NCBI GenBank assembly: GCA_020248945.1
Contig: JADCGQ010000067.1
Coordinates: 1-48,717 of the forward strand
Direction of reading: 5' to 3'
Origin: Rubrivivax sp.
GTDB taxonomy: Bacteria > Pseudomonadota > Gammaproteobacteria > Burkholderiales > Burkholderiaceae_C
DNA length: 48,717 nt
Shown here: positions 39,296-48,590 of the stretch, one piece after another
Layout: the number at the start of each line of letters is the position of its first letter
Position numbering within the stretch: the stretch's first letter is position 1
The notes under the pieces: model-generated
Databases searched by the model: none
What the model saw: the letters and a program-made list of their open reading frames with translations, nothing else
Told to the model about the DNA's origin: nothing
Translations under genes and position numbers: made by a program

Positions 39296-39804
39296 CGCCG
39301 ATTCCGCTGGGCGGCGGGGCCCGGGCCGGCGGCCTGCCGCCCGCGCTGCTGTGGGCCGTGATGGTGCTGCTGCCGCTGGCGGCCGTGGCCGCGGCGCTGG
39401 TGTCGCAGCACGTGTACGACATGCAGCCCTGCCCCTGGTGCGTGCTGCAGCGCGTGGTGTTCGTGGCCATCGCGCTGGTGGCGCTGCCCGCCTTGCTGCT
39501 GCGCTCGCCACTGGCGCGCCGCGTGCTGGCCGGCGTGGCGCTGCTGCTGGCGGCCTGCGGCATGGCGGCGGCGCTGTGGCAGCACTTCGTCGCCGCCAGC
39601 AGCACCAGCTGCAATCTCACGCTGGCCGACCGCATCGTCAGCAGCCTGGGCCTGGACGGCGCCTGGCCCGAGGTCTTCGCGGCCTACGCCAGCTGCGCCG
39701 ATGCGGCCGTCAGGCTCATGGGCCTGTCCTACGAGTTCTACAGCCTGCTCCTTTTCGGGCTGCTGGCGGTGCTGGCGCTGCGCCTGGTTCGGCAGCCGCG
39801 CTGA
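39292..39804 (+). CDS. dsbB: Disulfide bond formation protein DsbB
   Basis: A 170-residue inner-membrane protein with four hydrophobic helices. It reoxidises DsbA and passes electrons to quinone. The first redox pair is Cys47/Cys50 in MQPCPWCVLQR, in the first periplasmic loop; the second pair is Cys107 (STSCNLTLADR) and Cys135 (YASCADAAVR), spaced as in E. coli DsbB. Arg after CPWC (VLQR) is the conserved quinone-binding residue. It overlaps the RidA-like gene by four bases. Confidence 0.94.
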   Translation: MTPIPLGGGARAGGLPPALLWAVMVLLPLAAVAAALVSQHVYDMQPCPWCVLQRVVFVAIALVALPALLLRSPLARRVLAGVALLLAACGMAAALWQHFVAASSTSCNLTLADRIVSSLGLDGAWPEVFAAYASCADAAVRLMGLSYEFYSLLLFGLLAVLALRLVRQPR

Positions 39805-39854
39805 AGGAAGCCGGGCCAGGCACGGCCTTTGTCCAAGCCGAACGACATTTCTCA

Positions 39855-40026
39855 TGCGGGTACGGCGTGGCCACCGCCAGCATGGAGATCACGCAGGGCA
39901 ACGCGGACCTGAGCCAGCGCACCGAGCAGCAGGCGAGCTCGCTGCAGCAGACGGCGGCGCCGTGGTCGCCGAGGTCGTGGGCACGATGAAGGGCATCCAC
40001 AAGAGCAGCCGCCGCATCGCCGACAC
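39855..40026 (+). pseudogene. Remnant of a methyl-accepting chemotaxis protein
   Basis: The segment reads VATASMEITQGNADLSQRTE then QQASSLQQTA, the start of the signalling domain of betaproteobacterial chemoreceptors. It then shifts frame near 39955 and continues GGAVVAEVVGTMKGIHKSSR and RIAD, which in intact receptors lies about 30 residues further on. An internal deletion and frameshift, and absence of the rest of the receptor, show it is a relic. Confidence 0.75.
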
Positions 40027-40180
40027 CCCCTTGTTCGCAGTGAACGAAGCAGCCTCCCCGGGGCCGCCCGTAATGCCGGCATAACGGTGCCCTCTGCAAA
40101 GTGCAGTGGTCGGATCCGCTGCTGCCCGCCGGGCACTGGCGCAAGACCGCACCACCCAGTGTCTCTGCACGGAGAAACCC

Positions 40181-41026
40181 ATGTCACTCAAGCACCTCAT
40201 CGCCAGCGCCGCTCTGGCCGTCTGCTCATTGGCCGCCCAGGCCTACACCGTGGGTGGCGCCAGCCAGTCGCTGATTTCCGGCAGTAGCGAATGGGCCTGG
40301 GACGGCGCCTATCTCACTGGCTTTCGGCAGGCTCTGGAGAACCCCAGCAACTTCGGCCCCACGGGCGTGGTCAACCGCACCATCAACACCACCGACCTGA
40401 CGGTGGTGGACAGTACCTCGCTGGCCGGTCTGGACATGTTTGTCGGCACCTGGGTCCTGGACAGCCAGGCCGCCGGGTTCTCGGCCGCCGTGCGCGACTT
40501 CTTCCTGGCCGGCGGCGATGTGTTCCTGCTGCAGGACGATTCAGGCCACGACGCGCTGGGCACGGCGCTGGGCATCAGCACCACAGACAGCACGGGCTCG
40601 GTGTCCAACGGCGGCGCGCCGCTGTTCGACGGCCCATTCGGCCTGGCCGCCAATGTGACCCAGCACTACCTGACGGGCCAGCTGGACGAAGCCGCCATCC
40701 TGGCCAACAACGGCCGCGTCGGCGGTCGCAACGAGGAAGGCCAGGTGACCTCGGCCTACTGGAGGGCCGGCGAGTACGCACCCGGGGCTGGTGCGCTGTT
40801 CATCATTGCCGACATCGACATGATCGCCACCACCACCGCGTGCGGCCTGGCCGTCTGCGGCGCCGACTACGCCGCCATGAACGCCAACGCGATCTATGCG
40901 CTCAACACCTTCAGCTTCCTGCAGGGCAACGGCGGCAACCCGAGTTCGGTGTCCGCGCCGGGCTCCCTGGTGCTGGCGGGCTCGGCGCTGCTGCTGCTGG
41001 GTCGCCTGCGGCGCAGGAACGCCTGA
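40181..41026 (+). CDS. Exported protein with PEP-CTERM-like C-terminus
   Basis: A 281-residue protein with a signal peptide (SLKHLIASAALAVCSLAAQA, cleavage before YTVGG). The mature part is acidic and Gly/Ser/Thr/Asn-rich, without enzyme motifs; it contains FLAGGDVFLLQDDSGHDALG, which looks like a ThuA/GATase-like or DUF4350-type fragment. The C-terminus has the tripartite form of exosortase substrates: a short motif (SAPGSL in place of the usual PEP), a hydrophobic helix (VLAGSALLLLG) and a basic tail (RLRRRNA). Exosortase/EpsH would cut and release such proteins to the surface; no exosortase gene is in the window. GGAG lies six bases before the ATG at 40181. Low sequence complexity makes family assignment uncertain. 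Confidence 0.82.
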   Translation: MSLKHLIASAALAVCSLAAQAYTVGGASQSLISGSSEWAWDGAYLTGFRQALENPSNFGPTGVVNRTINTTDLTVVDSTSLAGLDMFVGTWVLDSQAAGFSAAVRDFFLAGGDVFLLQDDSGHDALGTALGISTTDSTGSVSNGGAPLFDGPFGLAANVTQHYLTGQLDEAAILANNGRVGGRNEEGQVTSAYWRAGEYAPGAGALFIIADIDMIATTTACGLAVCGADYAAMNANAIYALNTFSFLQGNGGNPSSVSAPGSLVLAGSALLLLGRLRRRNA

Positions 41027-41081
41027 ATCTGAAGGCGCAACCCGCAGGCCGAGGCCCCCACGGGCTGGATCCGAGAGACGC

Positions 41082-43421
41082 TCAACCCGGCAACACGCGC
41101 ATCGGCCGCTTGAAGCCTTCGAGCTTGTGGCCCTTGCGCGCCCGCTTGCCCACGTGGCCGGCCAGCGCGGCGCCGCGCAGCAGTTCGTCCTTGGGCTTGT
41201 CGCCACGGCCCAGGCCCTGCACCAGCAGCGCGTCGGCGCAGGGTGACACGCTGACCAGGGGCGACTGCGCGTCCACGTCCATCAGCGTGAGGCCCTTGCC
41301 GCCGTTGCCTTGCAGCTTGAGCTCGTCGGCGCTGAAGACCAGCAGCCTCCCATCGAGCGCCAGGCAGGCCACCTGCCGGTGCGCGGCCGCCATCACGGCC
41401 GGCGGCAGCAGCTTCTGCCCTGGTTCCAGCGTGAGGAAGGCTTTGCCACCGCGGTTGCGGCCGGCCATGTCGCCGGCCTTGGCCAGCAGGCCGAAGCCGC
41501 CGGTGTTGGCCAGCAGCAGCGTCACATCCGCCGCGCCGGCGAAGCAGTGCGCCACCTGCGAGCCGGCCTCCAGATCGATCAATGTCGTGATCGGCACGCC
41601 GTCGCCGCGCCCGCCCGGCAGCGCGCTGGCGGGCACGCTGTAGATGCGCCCGCTGCCCTTGTGCTCGGTGCCGAAGACCAGCAGCGTGTCGACGCTGCGG
41701 CAGGGGAAGCAGCCGTAGAGCCCATCGCCCGGCTTGAAGGCCAGCGTGGCGGCGTCGATCTCGTGGCCCTTGAGCGCGCGCACCCAGCCCTTGAGGCTGA
41801 CGACCACCGTCACCGGCTCGTCGATCACCTTGATCTCCGCCACGGCCTTTTTCTCGGCCTGCACCAGCGTGCGGCGCTCGTCGCCGTGCTGCTTGGCGTC
41901 GGCCTCGATCTCGCGCACCACCGTGCGCTTCAGCGCCGCCGGGCTGCCGAGGATGTCCTCGAGCTTGCCCTGCTGCTCGCGCAGCTCCTTCAGCTCCTGC
42001 TCGATCTTGATCGCTTCCAGCCGCGCCAGCTGCCGCAGCCGGATCTCGAGGATGTCCTCGGCCTGGCGGTCACTGAGCTTGAAGCGGTTGATGAGCGCCG
42101 GCTTGGGCTCGTCGGCGTTGCGGATGATGCGGATGACCTCGTCGATGTTCAGCAGCACCAGCTGCCGGCCCTCGAGCACGTGGATGCGGTCGAGCACCTT
42201 CTGCAGCCGGTGGCGCGTGCGCCGCTCGACCGTGGCCAGGCGGAAGTGAATCCACTCCACCAGCATCTGGCGCAGGCTCTTCTGCGTCGGCCGGCCGTCG
42301 CGCCCGATCATCGTCAGGTTCAGTGGCGCGCTCGTCTCCAGGCTGGTGTGCGCCAGCAGCGTGGTGATGAGTTCGGCCTGCTCGACGCTGCGGCTCTTGG
42401 GCTCGAACACCAGGCGCACCGGGGCGTCCTTGCTGCTTTCGTCGCGCACGGTGTCGAGCACGGCCAGCACCGAGGCCTTGAGCTGCACCTGCTCCTGCAG
42501 CAGCGCCTTCTTGCCGGCCTTCACCTTGGGGTTGGTGAGCTCCTCGATCTCCTCGAGCACCTTCTGCGTGCTGGTGCCCGGCGGCAGCTCGGTCACCACC
42601 AGCTGCCACTGGCCGCGTGCGAGGTCTTCGATGATCCAGCGGGCGCGCACCTTCAGGCTGCCGCGGCCGCTGCGGTAGGCGTCGCGGATGTCGGCCTCGC
42701 TGCTGATGATCTGGCCGCCGCCGGGGTAGTCGGGGGCGGGTAGCAGCGCGAACAGCTCGTCCTCGCTCAGGGCGTCGTTCTTCAGCAGCGCCACGGTGGC
42801 CGCGGCCACCTCACGCAGGTTGTGGCTGGGTACCTCGGTGGCCAGGCCCACGGCAATGCCGCTGGCGCCGTTGAGCAGCACGAACGGCAACCGCGCCGGC
42901 AGCTGACGCGGCTCTTCTTCGCTGCCGTCGTAGTTGGGCTGGAAGTCGACGGTGCCTTCGTCGATCTCGTCGAGCAGCAGCCGCGAGATCGGCGCGAGGC
43001 GCGCCTCGGTGTAGCGCATCGCCGCGGCGCCATCACCGTCACGGCTGCCGAAGTTGCCCTGGCCGTCGACCAACGGGTAGCGCTGGCTGAAGTCCTGCGC
43101 CATGCGCACCATGGCGTCGTAGGCGGCGGTGTCGCCGTGCGGGTGGTACTTGCCGAGCACGTCGCCCACCACGCGTGCGCTCTTCACCGGCCGCGCGCCG
43201 CCCGTGCCCGTGAAGGCCAGGCCCATGCGCAGCATCGAGTACAGGATGCGCCGCTGCACCGGCTTGTTGCCGTCGCACACGTCGGGCAGCGCCCGGCCCT
43301 TGACGACGGAGAGCGCGTACTCGAGATAGGCGCGCTGGGCGTAGCCGGCCAGTGGCAGGTGGTCGGTGGGCTCGGGGGCGGGAACGGGGTCGGTCGGCGG
43401 AAGATCGAAGAGGTCGGGCAT
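41082..43421 (-). CDS. parC: DNA topoisomerase IV subunit A
   Basis: A 779-residue subunit that breaks and rejoins DNA to decatenate daughter chromosomes. The N-terminal region has [20 protein letters not shown], the quinolone-region segment [20 protein letters not shown] and the active-site Tyr137 in [12 protein letters not shown]. The C-terminal beta-propeller region is degenerate and lacks the GyrA box (QRRGGKG), consistent with ParC rather than GyrA. Length (about 750-780) fits betaproteobacterial ParC. Its partner parE is about 2.7 kb further on the same strand, separated by the LysR/SbtA/GNAT genes. Confidence 0.95.
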   Translation of the reverse strand: MPDLFDLPPTDPVPAPEPTDHLPLAGYAQRAYLEYALSVVKGRALPDVCDGNKPVQRRILYSMLRMGLAFTGTGGARPVKSARVVGDVLGKYHPHGDTAAYDAMVRMAQDFSQRYPLVDGQGNFGSRDGDGAAAMRYTEARLAPISRLLLDEIDEGTVDFQPNYDGSEEEPRQLPARLPFVLLNGASGIAVGLATEVPSHNLREVAAATVALLKNDALSEDELFALLPAPDYPGGGQIISSEADIRDAYRSGRGSLKVRARWIIEDLARGQWQLVVTELPPGTSTQKVLEEIEELTNPKVKAGKKALLQEQVQLKASVLAVLDTVRDESSKDAPVRLVFEPKSRSVEQAELITTLLAHTSLETSAPLNLTMIGRDGRPTQKSLRQMLVEWIHFRLATVERRTRHRLQKVLDRIHVLEGRQLVLLNIDEVIRIIRNADEPKPALINRFKLSDRQAEDILEIRLRQLARLEAIKIEQELKELREQQGKLEDILGSPAALKRTVVREIEADAKQHGDERRTLVQAEKKAVAEIKVIDEPVTVVVSLKGWVRALKGHEIDAATLAFKPGDGLYGCFPCRSVDTLLVFGTEHKGSGRIYSVPASALPGGRGDGVPITTLIDLEAGSQVAHCFAGAADVTLLLANTGGFGLLAKAGDMAGRNRGGKAFLTLEPGQKLLPPAVMAAAHRQVACLALDGRLLVFSADELKLQGNGGKGLTLMDVDAQSPLVSVSPCADALLVQGLGRGDKPKDELLRGAALAGHVGKRARKGHKLEGFKRPMRVLPG

Positions 43422-43461
43422 GGGACAGGTGGAAACCGGCAAGGGCCTGGCGCCGGCGGCG

Positions 43462-44364
43462 TCAGGCAGCCGGCGATTGTCCCAAACCGGGCTGCAGCAG
43501 CGCCTTGAGCAGTGGATGCGGAAACCGCCGCTGCGCCGTGATGGCGTAGAAGCGCTCCTGGATCTGCGGGATGCGGCAACGCTCCACCAGCTTGCGCGTG
43601 GCGAGTTCGTCCTGCACCACCACCGGCGGCACGAGCGCCAGCGCGCCGGTTTCGCGGGCGAGCAGCCGCAGCATGGCCATGTCGTCGACCTCGGCCAGGA
43701 CCTGCGGGCGCACGCCGTGCTGGTGCAGCAGTGCATCGAAGGCACCGCGCGAGGCGCTGTCGCCACCCGGAAGCAGCAGCGGCTGGCCGTCGAGCCCCTG
43801 CGGAAACACCAGTGGCACCGGCTTGCGCCCGCGCGGCGGTGCCGAGACGATGGCCAGCGGCTGCTGCGCGATCAGCGTGCTGTGCCAGCCCTGGGCGGCG
43901 TCGCGCGGCACGGCCTCGTGGGCCAGCACGACATCGAGCTGGTGCGCACCCAGGTGCAGCAGCAGCTCGCGCAGGCGGCCGCTCTCGAGCCGGATCTGCA
44001 CCTCGGGCCGCGCCAGCAGCGGCTTCAGCAGCAGCAGCTGGAAGTTGCGCGACAAGGTGGCCACCGAGCCGATGCGCAGCACGCTCACGCGGCCGCGCGG
44101 CCGGCCCTTCAGCGTGGCCAGCAGCTCCTTGCTGGCGGCGTGGATGGTGTCAGCGTGCTCCAGCGCCACGCGGCCGGCCTCGGTGAGCACGAGGCGGCGG
44201 CCGCGCCGCTCGAACAGCGCGTACCCCAGGCGCTCTTCGAGCTGCCGCAGCTGCACCGACAGCGCCGAGGGCGACACGTGCAGCCGTTCGGCCGCCCGCG
44301 CCAGGCCCTGCTCGTGGGCGATGGCGCGGAAGTAGCGCAGGTGATGCAGATTGAGCTCGGCCAT
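43462..44364 (-). CDS. LysR-family regulator (NhaR-like)
   Basis: A 300-residue regulator. The winged helix-turn-helix (4-62) reads [20 protein letters not shown] and [20 protein letters not shown]; the effector domain (92-295) is typical of LysR proteins. The phrase [13 protein letters not shown] resembles NhaR, a Na+-responsive LysR. It is divergent from the bicarbonate permease with 63 bases between starts and a dyad in the gap, the standard LysR activator layout, so it probably controls that permease. The parC gene follows 40 bp downstream. Confidence 0.9.
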   Translation of the reverse strand: MAELNLHHLRYFRAIAHEQGLARAAERLHVSPSALSVQLRQLEERLGYALFERRGRRLVLTEAGRVALEHADTIHAASKELLATLKGRPRGRVSVLRIGSVATLSRNFQLLLLKPLLARPEVQIRLESGRLRELLLHLGAHQLDVVLAHEAVPRDAAQGWHSTLIAQQPLAIVSAPPRGRKPVPLVFPQGLDGQPLLLPGGDSASRGAFDALLHQHGVRPQVLAEVDDMAMLRLLARETGALALVPPVVVQDELATRKLVERCRIPQIQERFYAITAQRRFPHPLLKALLQPGLGQSPAA

Positions 44365-44397
44365 GACCCCGGTTCTTTTCTTCGCTTTTACGCAACG

Positions 44398-44413
44398 AAT
44401 GATGCCATTCATT
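44398..44413. promoter_or_regulatory. Candidate LysR binding site
   Basis: AATGA-TGCCAT-TCATT is a perfect 5-bp inverted repeat with a 6-base spacer, in the 63-base gap between the divergent LysR gene and the permease gene. A T-N11-A match (44403 to 44415) overlaps it. Confidence 0.45.
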
Positions 44414-44427
44414 GAACTGGACGCGAC

Positions 44428-45444
44428 ATGGCTGCCTTCGAAGAATCGCGCTCCATGCCTGCCCTTGACCTGTTGCTCGCCAACCTTCTCCAGCCCATCG
44501 TGCTGGCCTTCCTGCTCGGGGCCATCGCCGGCTTCGTGAAGAGTGAGCTCGAATTGCCCGAAGCGGTGATCAAGCTGCTCTCGATCTATCTGCTGTTCTC
44601 GCTGGGCCTGACCGGGGGCCGAGAACTCGCCAAGGCCGATCTCTACCAGGTGCTGCCGCTGCTCGGCATCACGCTGTTGATGACCTTCGCCATCCCCACG
44701 CTGGCCTACCACGTGGCGCGCCGCGCTGGCGGCTTCGACATCAGCAACGCGGCGGCCATCGCAGCGCACTATGGCTCGGTGTCGACGGCGACCTTCTTCG
44801 CCTCCATGAGCTTTGCCACCGCCATGGGCACGCCAGCCGAGGGCACGATGGCGGCAATGGTGGCGCTGATGGAGTTCGGCGTCGTGTACTCGCTTGTGCT
44901 GGCTCGCCTGGCCCTGGGTCGGCAGAAGTCGCAGCATGGCAAGGGCAGCATGCCCCTGGCAGAGCTCGTGCTCAGCGTCGTTCGGGGACGCGGCATTCTG
45001 CTACTGCTGGGTGGGATGACCATCGGCGCCCTGGCCACCGAGCCGCAGTGGAAGCAGATCAGCCCGTTCTACGAAGGACTGTTCCGCGGCATGCTGATGC
45101 TGTTCCTGCTCGAGATGGGCATCACCGCGGCGCGGCAGATCGGTGCGTTCCGGCAGGTGGGCCTGTTCATGGCTGGTTTCGGTGTACTGATGCCGGTGCT
45201 GCACGGCGTGGCTGGCGTGACGCTGGCGCACGCCGTGGGCCTGGGCGTGGGCGGCGCGTTCGTGTTTGGCGCCATCTGCGCCAGCGCCAGCTTCATCGAC
45301 GCGCCCGCCGCCTGCCGCGCCAGCCTGCCCGAGGCCAACCCGGGCATCTACCTCACGGCATCGCTGGGCGTGACGCTGCCGTTCAACCTGGTGGTGGGCC
45401 TGCCGCTGTACTACGGCTACGCACGCTGGCTCACCGGCGGCTGA
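44428..45444 (+). CDS. SbtA-type sodium-dependent bicarbonate permease
   Basis: A 338-residue inner-membrane protein of the SbtA family (PF05982, DUF897) with about ten helices in two inverted halves. Signatures are LPEAVIKLLSIYLLFSLGLT then GGRELAK, AAAIAAHYGSVSTATFFASM in the first half, and GAICASASFIDAPAACRASL with PGIYLTASLGVTLPFN in the second. Cyanobacterial SbtA takes up bicarbonate with Na+. The usual partner SbtB (a PII-like protein) is not seen beside it. ATG 44455 (MPALDLLL) is an alternative start and would leave more room for the regulatory dyad. Divergent from the LysR gene. Confidence 0.88.
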   Translation: MAAFEESRSMPALDLLLANLLQPIVLAFLLGAIAGFVKSELELPEAVIKLLSIYLLFSLGLTGGRELAKADLYQVLPLLGITLLMTFAIPTLAYHVARRAGGFDISNAAAIAAHYGSVSTATFFASMSFATAMGTPAEGTMAAMVALMEFGVVYSLVLARLALGRQKSQHGKGSMPLAELVLSVVRGRGILLLLGGMTIGALATEPQWKQISPFYEGLFRGMLMLFLLEMGITAARQIGAFRQVGLFMAGFGVLMPVLHGVAGVTLAHAVGLGVGGAFVFGAICASASFIDAPAACRASLPEANPGIYLTASLGVTLPFNLVVGLPLYYGYARWLTGG

Positions 45445-45548
45445 TGCGGGGCGCTGTGGCGATGCGGCCACTGCCTCGCGGCTGCGCCACACGCGCGAGC
45501 CGAACGCCGAGACTCCGCTGCCGCGCGCGGCACCTGGCGCCAGGCCGC

Positions 45549-46118
45549 TCAGCCGCTCGTCAGGCGCTCCAGCCCCAGCGCCACGCGCGCCTCGTACTCG
45601 CGGTCGAGCAGGCTCATCACCGCCAGCGAGTCCCAGCCTTCGGTGCCGGTGCCCACATAGGCGCGCACGCTTTCGCGCAGCCGGCCTTCCTCGACGAAGC
45701 CCTCGCTGGCATACAACGCCAGGGCGCGCGTGTTCAGCGACTTCACGTCGAGCCAGAAGCGGTGCGCGTGCAGGTCGCGGAAGGCCATCTGCTTGAGCAG
45801 CCGCACGCAGCGGCGGCCCAGACCACGGCCCTTGCTCTGCAACACCAGGCGCTTGAGCTCGAGGCTGCGGTGCGGGTTGCGGCAACCCTGCAGGATGACG
45901 AAGCCGTCACGGCCGCCATGGGGGCCGCTGTCGGGGCCGCTGGCCGCGCCGGCTTCGATGATGAAGTGGCGGAAGTCCGGGAAGCGCACCGCGCCCTCGT
46001 GCTGCGTGCGATCCCAGGGCGTGATGAACGGCAGGTTGTGCGGGTCGGCCTCGACCGACGCGACGAAGTCGAGATCACTCAGCAAAGTGGGCCGCAAACG
46101 CAGCGGCGCCTCAGACAT
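45549..46118 (-). CDS. GNAT-family N-acetyltransferase
   Basis: A 189-residue acetyl-CoA-dependent acyltransferase of the RimI/RimJ type. The acetyl-CoA loop is LQSKGRGLGRRCVRLLKQMA (Q-x-x-G-x-G), and the C-terminal part shows HRFWLDVKSLNTRALALYAS then EGFVEEGRLRE, the usual motif B. Substrate unknown. Its ATG lies 8 bp inside the end of parE, so it is probably translated from the parE message. Confidence 0.88.
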   Translation of the reverse strand: MSEAPLRLRPTLLSDLDFVASVEADPHNLPFITPWDRTQHEGAVRFPDFRHFIIEAGAASGPDSGPHGGRDGFVILQGCRNPHRSLELKRLVLQSKGRGLGRRCVRLLKQMAFRDLHAHRFWLDVKSLNTRALALYASEGFVEEGRLRESVRAYVGTGTEGWDSLAVMSLLDREYEARVALGLERLTSG

Positions 46119-48108
46119 CGACGTCGACCGCGTCGCCGTGCAGTTCCATCAGTTCGCGCCGAGCCGCGGCCTCGCCCTTGCCCATCAGCTTGGTGAGGAT
46201 GACGGCGGTGGCATCGAAGCCGCCTCCCTCAGATCCGAGCCAGCTCACGGGCAGCAGCCGGCGCGTCTCGGGGTTGAGCGTGGTGTCCCACAGTTGCTCG
46301 GCGTTCATCTCGCCCAGGCCCTTGAAGCGACTGATGCTCCAGCTGCCGTCTCGCGCGCCCTCCTTGCGCAGCTTGTCGAGCGTGGCCTCGAGCTCGCCGT
46401 CGTCGAGCGCGTACAGCTTGGCCGCCGGCCGCTTGCCGCGCGCGGGCGCGTCGATGCGGTACAGCGGCGGCCGCGCGATGTAGATGTGCCCGGCTTCGAC
46501 GAGCTTGGGGAAGTGGCGGAAGAAGAGTGTGAGCAGCAGCACCTGGATGTGCGAGCCGTCGACGTCGGCGTCGCTGAGGATGCAGACCTTGCCGTAGCGC
46601 AGGCCGCTCAGGTCGGGCGTGTCGTTGGGGCCGTGCGGGTCGACGCCGATGGCCACCGCGATGTCGTGGATCTCGGTGTTGGCGAACAGCCGGTCGCGCT
46701 CCACTTCCCAGGTGTTGAGCACCTTGCCGCGCAGCGGCAGCACGGCCTGGGTTTCCTTGTTGCGGCCCATCTTGGCGCTGCCACCGGCCGAATCGCCCTC
46801 GACGAGGAAGACCTCGTTGTGCAGCAGGTCGCGGCTTTCACAGTCAGTCAATTTACCGGGTAGCACGGCCACGCCCGAGCCGCGGCGCTTCTCCACCTTC
46901 TGCGCCGCGCGCTGGCGCGTCTGCGCCTGGCGGATGACGAGCTCGGCGAGCTTCTTGCCCCATTCGACATGCTGGTTCAACCACAGCTCGAGCGCCGGCT
47001 TCACGTAGGCCGACACCAGGCGAAGCGCGTCGCGCGAGTTCAGCCGCTCCTTGATCTGGCCCTGGAACTGCGGGTCCAGCACCTTGGCCGAGAGCACGAA
47101 GCTGGCGCGGTTGAACACGTCGTCGGGCATCAGCTTCACGCCCTTGGGGCACAGCGCATGCAACTCGATGAAGCCCTTGATGGCGCCGAAGAGGCCGTCC
47201 TTCAGGCCGCTCTCGTGGGTGCCGCCGGCCACCGTGGGAATGAGGTTGACGTAGCTTTCGCGCAGCGTGGCGCCCTCGTCGGTGAAGGCCACGCACCAGG
47301 CGGCGCCCTCGCCTTCGGCGAAGCTCTCGGTCTCCTGCGCGGTGGCGAACTGCTCGCCCTCGAAGAGCGGGATCAGCGGGTCGGCCGGCACCTGCTGCAT
47401 CAGGTAGTCGCGCAGGCCTTTTTCGTACTTCCAGGTCGTGGTTTCCTGGGTCTTCTCCACCGCCAGCGTCACCGTCACGCCCGGCATCAGCACGGCCTTG
47501 CTGCGCAGCAGGTGCACGAGCTCGTGGCGCGGCAGCTCGGCACTTTCGAAATACTTGGCGTCGGGCCACACGCGCACACGCGTGCCGTGCTTCTTGTCGC
47601 CCGAGTCCTTGCCGATCACGGCCTTGCGCACCACCAGCGCGTCGACCACGTCGCCGCCGGCAAAGGCCAGCTGCGCCACCTGCCCCTCGCGCCAGACCGT
47701 CACTTCGAGGCGCTTGGCGAGTGCGTTCGTGACGCTCACGCCCACGCCGTGCAGGCCGCCCGAGAAGCTGTACGCGCCACCGGCGCCCTTGTCGAACTTG
47801 CCGCCGGCATGCAGCCGCGTATAGACGATCTCGATCACCGGCACGCCTTCTTCGGGGTGCAGGCCGAAGGGGATGCCACGGCCGTCGTCGTCGATGCTCA
47901 CGCTGCCGTCGGCGTGCAGCGTGACGGCGATGCGCGTGCCGAAGCCGGCCAGGGCTTCGTCGGCGGCGTTGTCGATGACCTCCTGCACGATGTGCAGCGG
48001 GTTGTCGGTGCGCGTGTACATGCCGGGCCGCTGCTTCACGGGCTCCAGGCCCTTGAGCACGCGGATGGAGGCTTCGGCGTAGGTGTTGCTGGCTTTGACA
48101 GTGGGCAT
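46111..48108 (-). CDS. parE: DNA topoisomerase IV subunit B
   Basis: A 665-residue ATPase subunit of topoisomerase IV. The GHKL ATP-binding domain has VIDNAADEALAGF, SIDDDGRGIPFGLHPEEG and GGLHGVGVSVTNALAKRLEV; the TOPRIM domain has VFLVEGDSAGGSAKMGRN and CILSDADVDGSHIQVLLL; the C-terminal SRFKGLGEMNAEQLWDTTL is typical. The shorter length (about 630-660) with no GyrB-specific insert fits ParE. A GNAT gene overlaps its stop. Upstream lies only repeat-rich non-coding DNA. Confidence 0.97.
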   Translation of the reverse strand: MPTVKASNTYAEASIRVLKGLEPVKQRPGMYTRTDNPLHIVQEVIDNAADEALAGFGTRIAVTLHADGSVSIDDDGRGIPFGLHPEEGVPVIEIVYTRLHAGGKFDKGAGGAYSFSGGLHGVGVSVTNALAKRLEVTVWREGQVAQLAFAGGDVVDALVVRKAVIGKDSGDKKHGTRVRVWPDAKYFESAELPRHELVHLLRSKAVLMPGVTVTLAVEKTQETTTWKYEKGLRDYLMQQVPADPLIPLFEGEQFATAQETESFAEGEGAAWCVAFTDEGATLRESYVNLIPTVAGGTHESGLKDGLFGAIKGFIELHALCPKGVKLMPDDVFNRASFVLSAKVLDPQFQGQIKERLNSRDALRLVSAYVKPALELWLNQHVEWGKKLAELVIRQAQTRQRAAQKVEKRRGSGVAVLPGKLTDCESRDLLHNEVFLVEGDSAGGSAKMGRNKETQAVLPLRGKVLNTWEVERDRLFANTEIHDIAVAIGVDPHGPNDTPDLSGLRYGKVCILSDADVDGSHIQVLLLTLFFRHFPKLVEAGHIYIARPPLYRIDAPARGKRPAAKLYALDDGELEATLDKLRKEGARDGSWSISRFKGLGEMNAEQLWDTTLNPETRRLLPVSWLGSEGGGFDATAVILTKLMGKGEAAARRELMELHGDAVDVDV

Positions 48109-48197
48109 GAAGGGGATTCTAGGAGGGGGGTGTCGAGCAGCCCGAGTGCCTGTTCGGCGACTTGCGGCCCTTGGCGGTCGTTTGTCCCGAGCCCGCA

Positions 48198-48224
48198 CCG
48201 TTCGGGCTGAGCCTGTCGAAGCCT
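48198..48224 (+). repeat. Dispersed repeat, copy 3
   Basis: CCGTTCGGGCTGAGCCTGTC followed by GAAGCCT: the same unit as at 16042 and 16074, 32 kb away. Confidence 0.75.
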
Positions 48225-48262
48225 GGTGGAGCACTGCCGCTCCCACTCGACGCACCGCAGCG

Positions 48263-48296
48263 GCAAAGGCCTGTGCGGGCGGGGGCTGCGGCGTGA
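48263..48296 (+). repeat. Short inverted repeat, left arm
   Basis: Begins GCAAAGGCCTGTGCGGGCGG and ends CTGCGGCGTGA. Its reverse complement recurs at 48469-48503 with two differences (an extra G and one substitution). Confidence 0.75.
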
Positions 48297-48332
48297 GTTG
48301 AAGCGGTCGGCCCTGCGGGCCGACTGCCCTGT

Positions 48333-48456
48333 GCTGCTCGACTTGAGGGCGCACGGCAAAACTCGCTACGCGGGCTGCGCCCGCTGCGCTCGAACAGTTG
48401 CCGTGAGTCAGTCTTGGATGCGCGCTGCGCGCGCCGCCCTCAAGTCTGCGCTGCTC
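48333..48456 (+). repeat. 124-nt inverted repeat, left arm
   Basis: Begins GCTGCTCGACTTGAGG, contains GGCAAAACTCGCT, TTGCCGTGAGTCAGT and GCGCGCTGCGCGCGC, and ends CTGCGCTGCTC. Matches the reverse complement of 48591-48714 over its whole length with scattered differences, mainly in the centre. Confidence 0.8.
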
Positions 48457-48468
48457 GGCGCTTCAGGA

Positions 48469-48503
48469 TCACGCCGCAGCCCCCCGCCCGCACAGCCCTT
48501 TGC
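48469..48503 (-). repeat. Short inverted repeat, right arm
   Basis: Reverse complement of 48263-48296; lies inside the 134-base spacer of the longer repeat pair, so the two pairs interlock. Confidence 0.75.
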
Positions 48504-48590
48504 AACAACCGGGGTTGGCACTTGGGCCAAACACCCGCGGTGGTGGATGAGCGGCAGGCGGTGCACGGTGCGGGCGCTATGTGAGGCGCT

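Noticed and set aside
45533..45544. CCTGGCGCCAGG palindrome between the permease and GNAT genes
   Set aside because: Too short and without T-tract for a terminator; 12-bp GC palindromes are expected by chance at this base composition.
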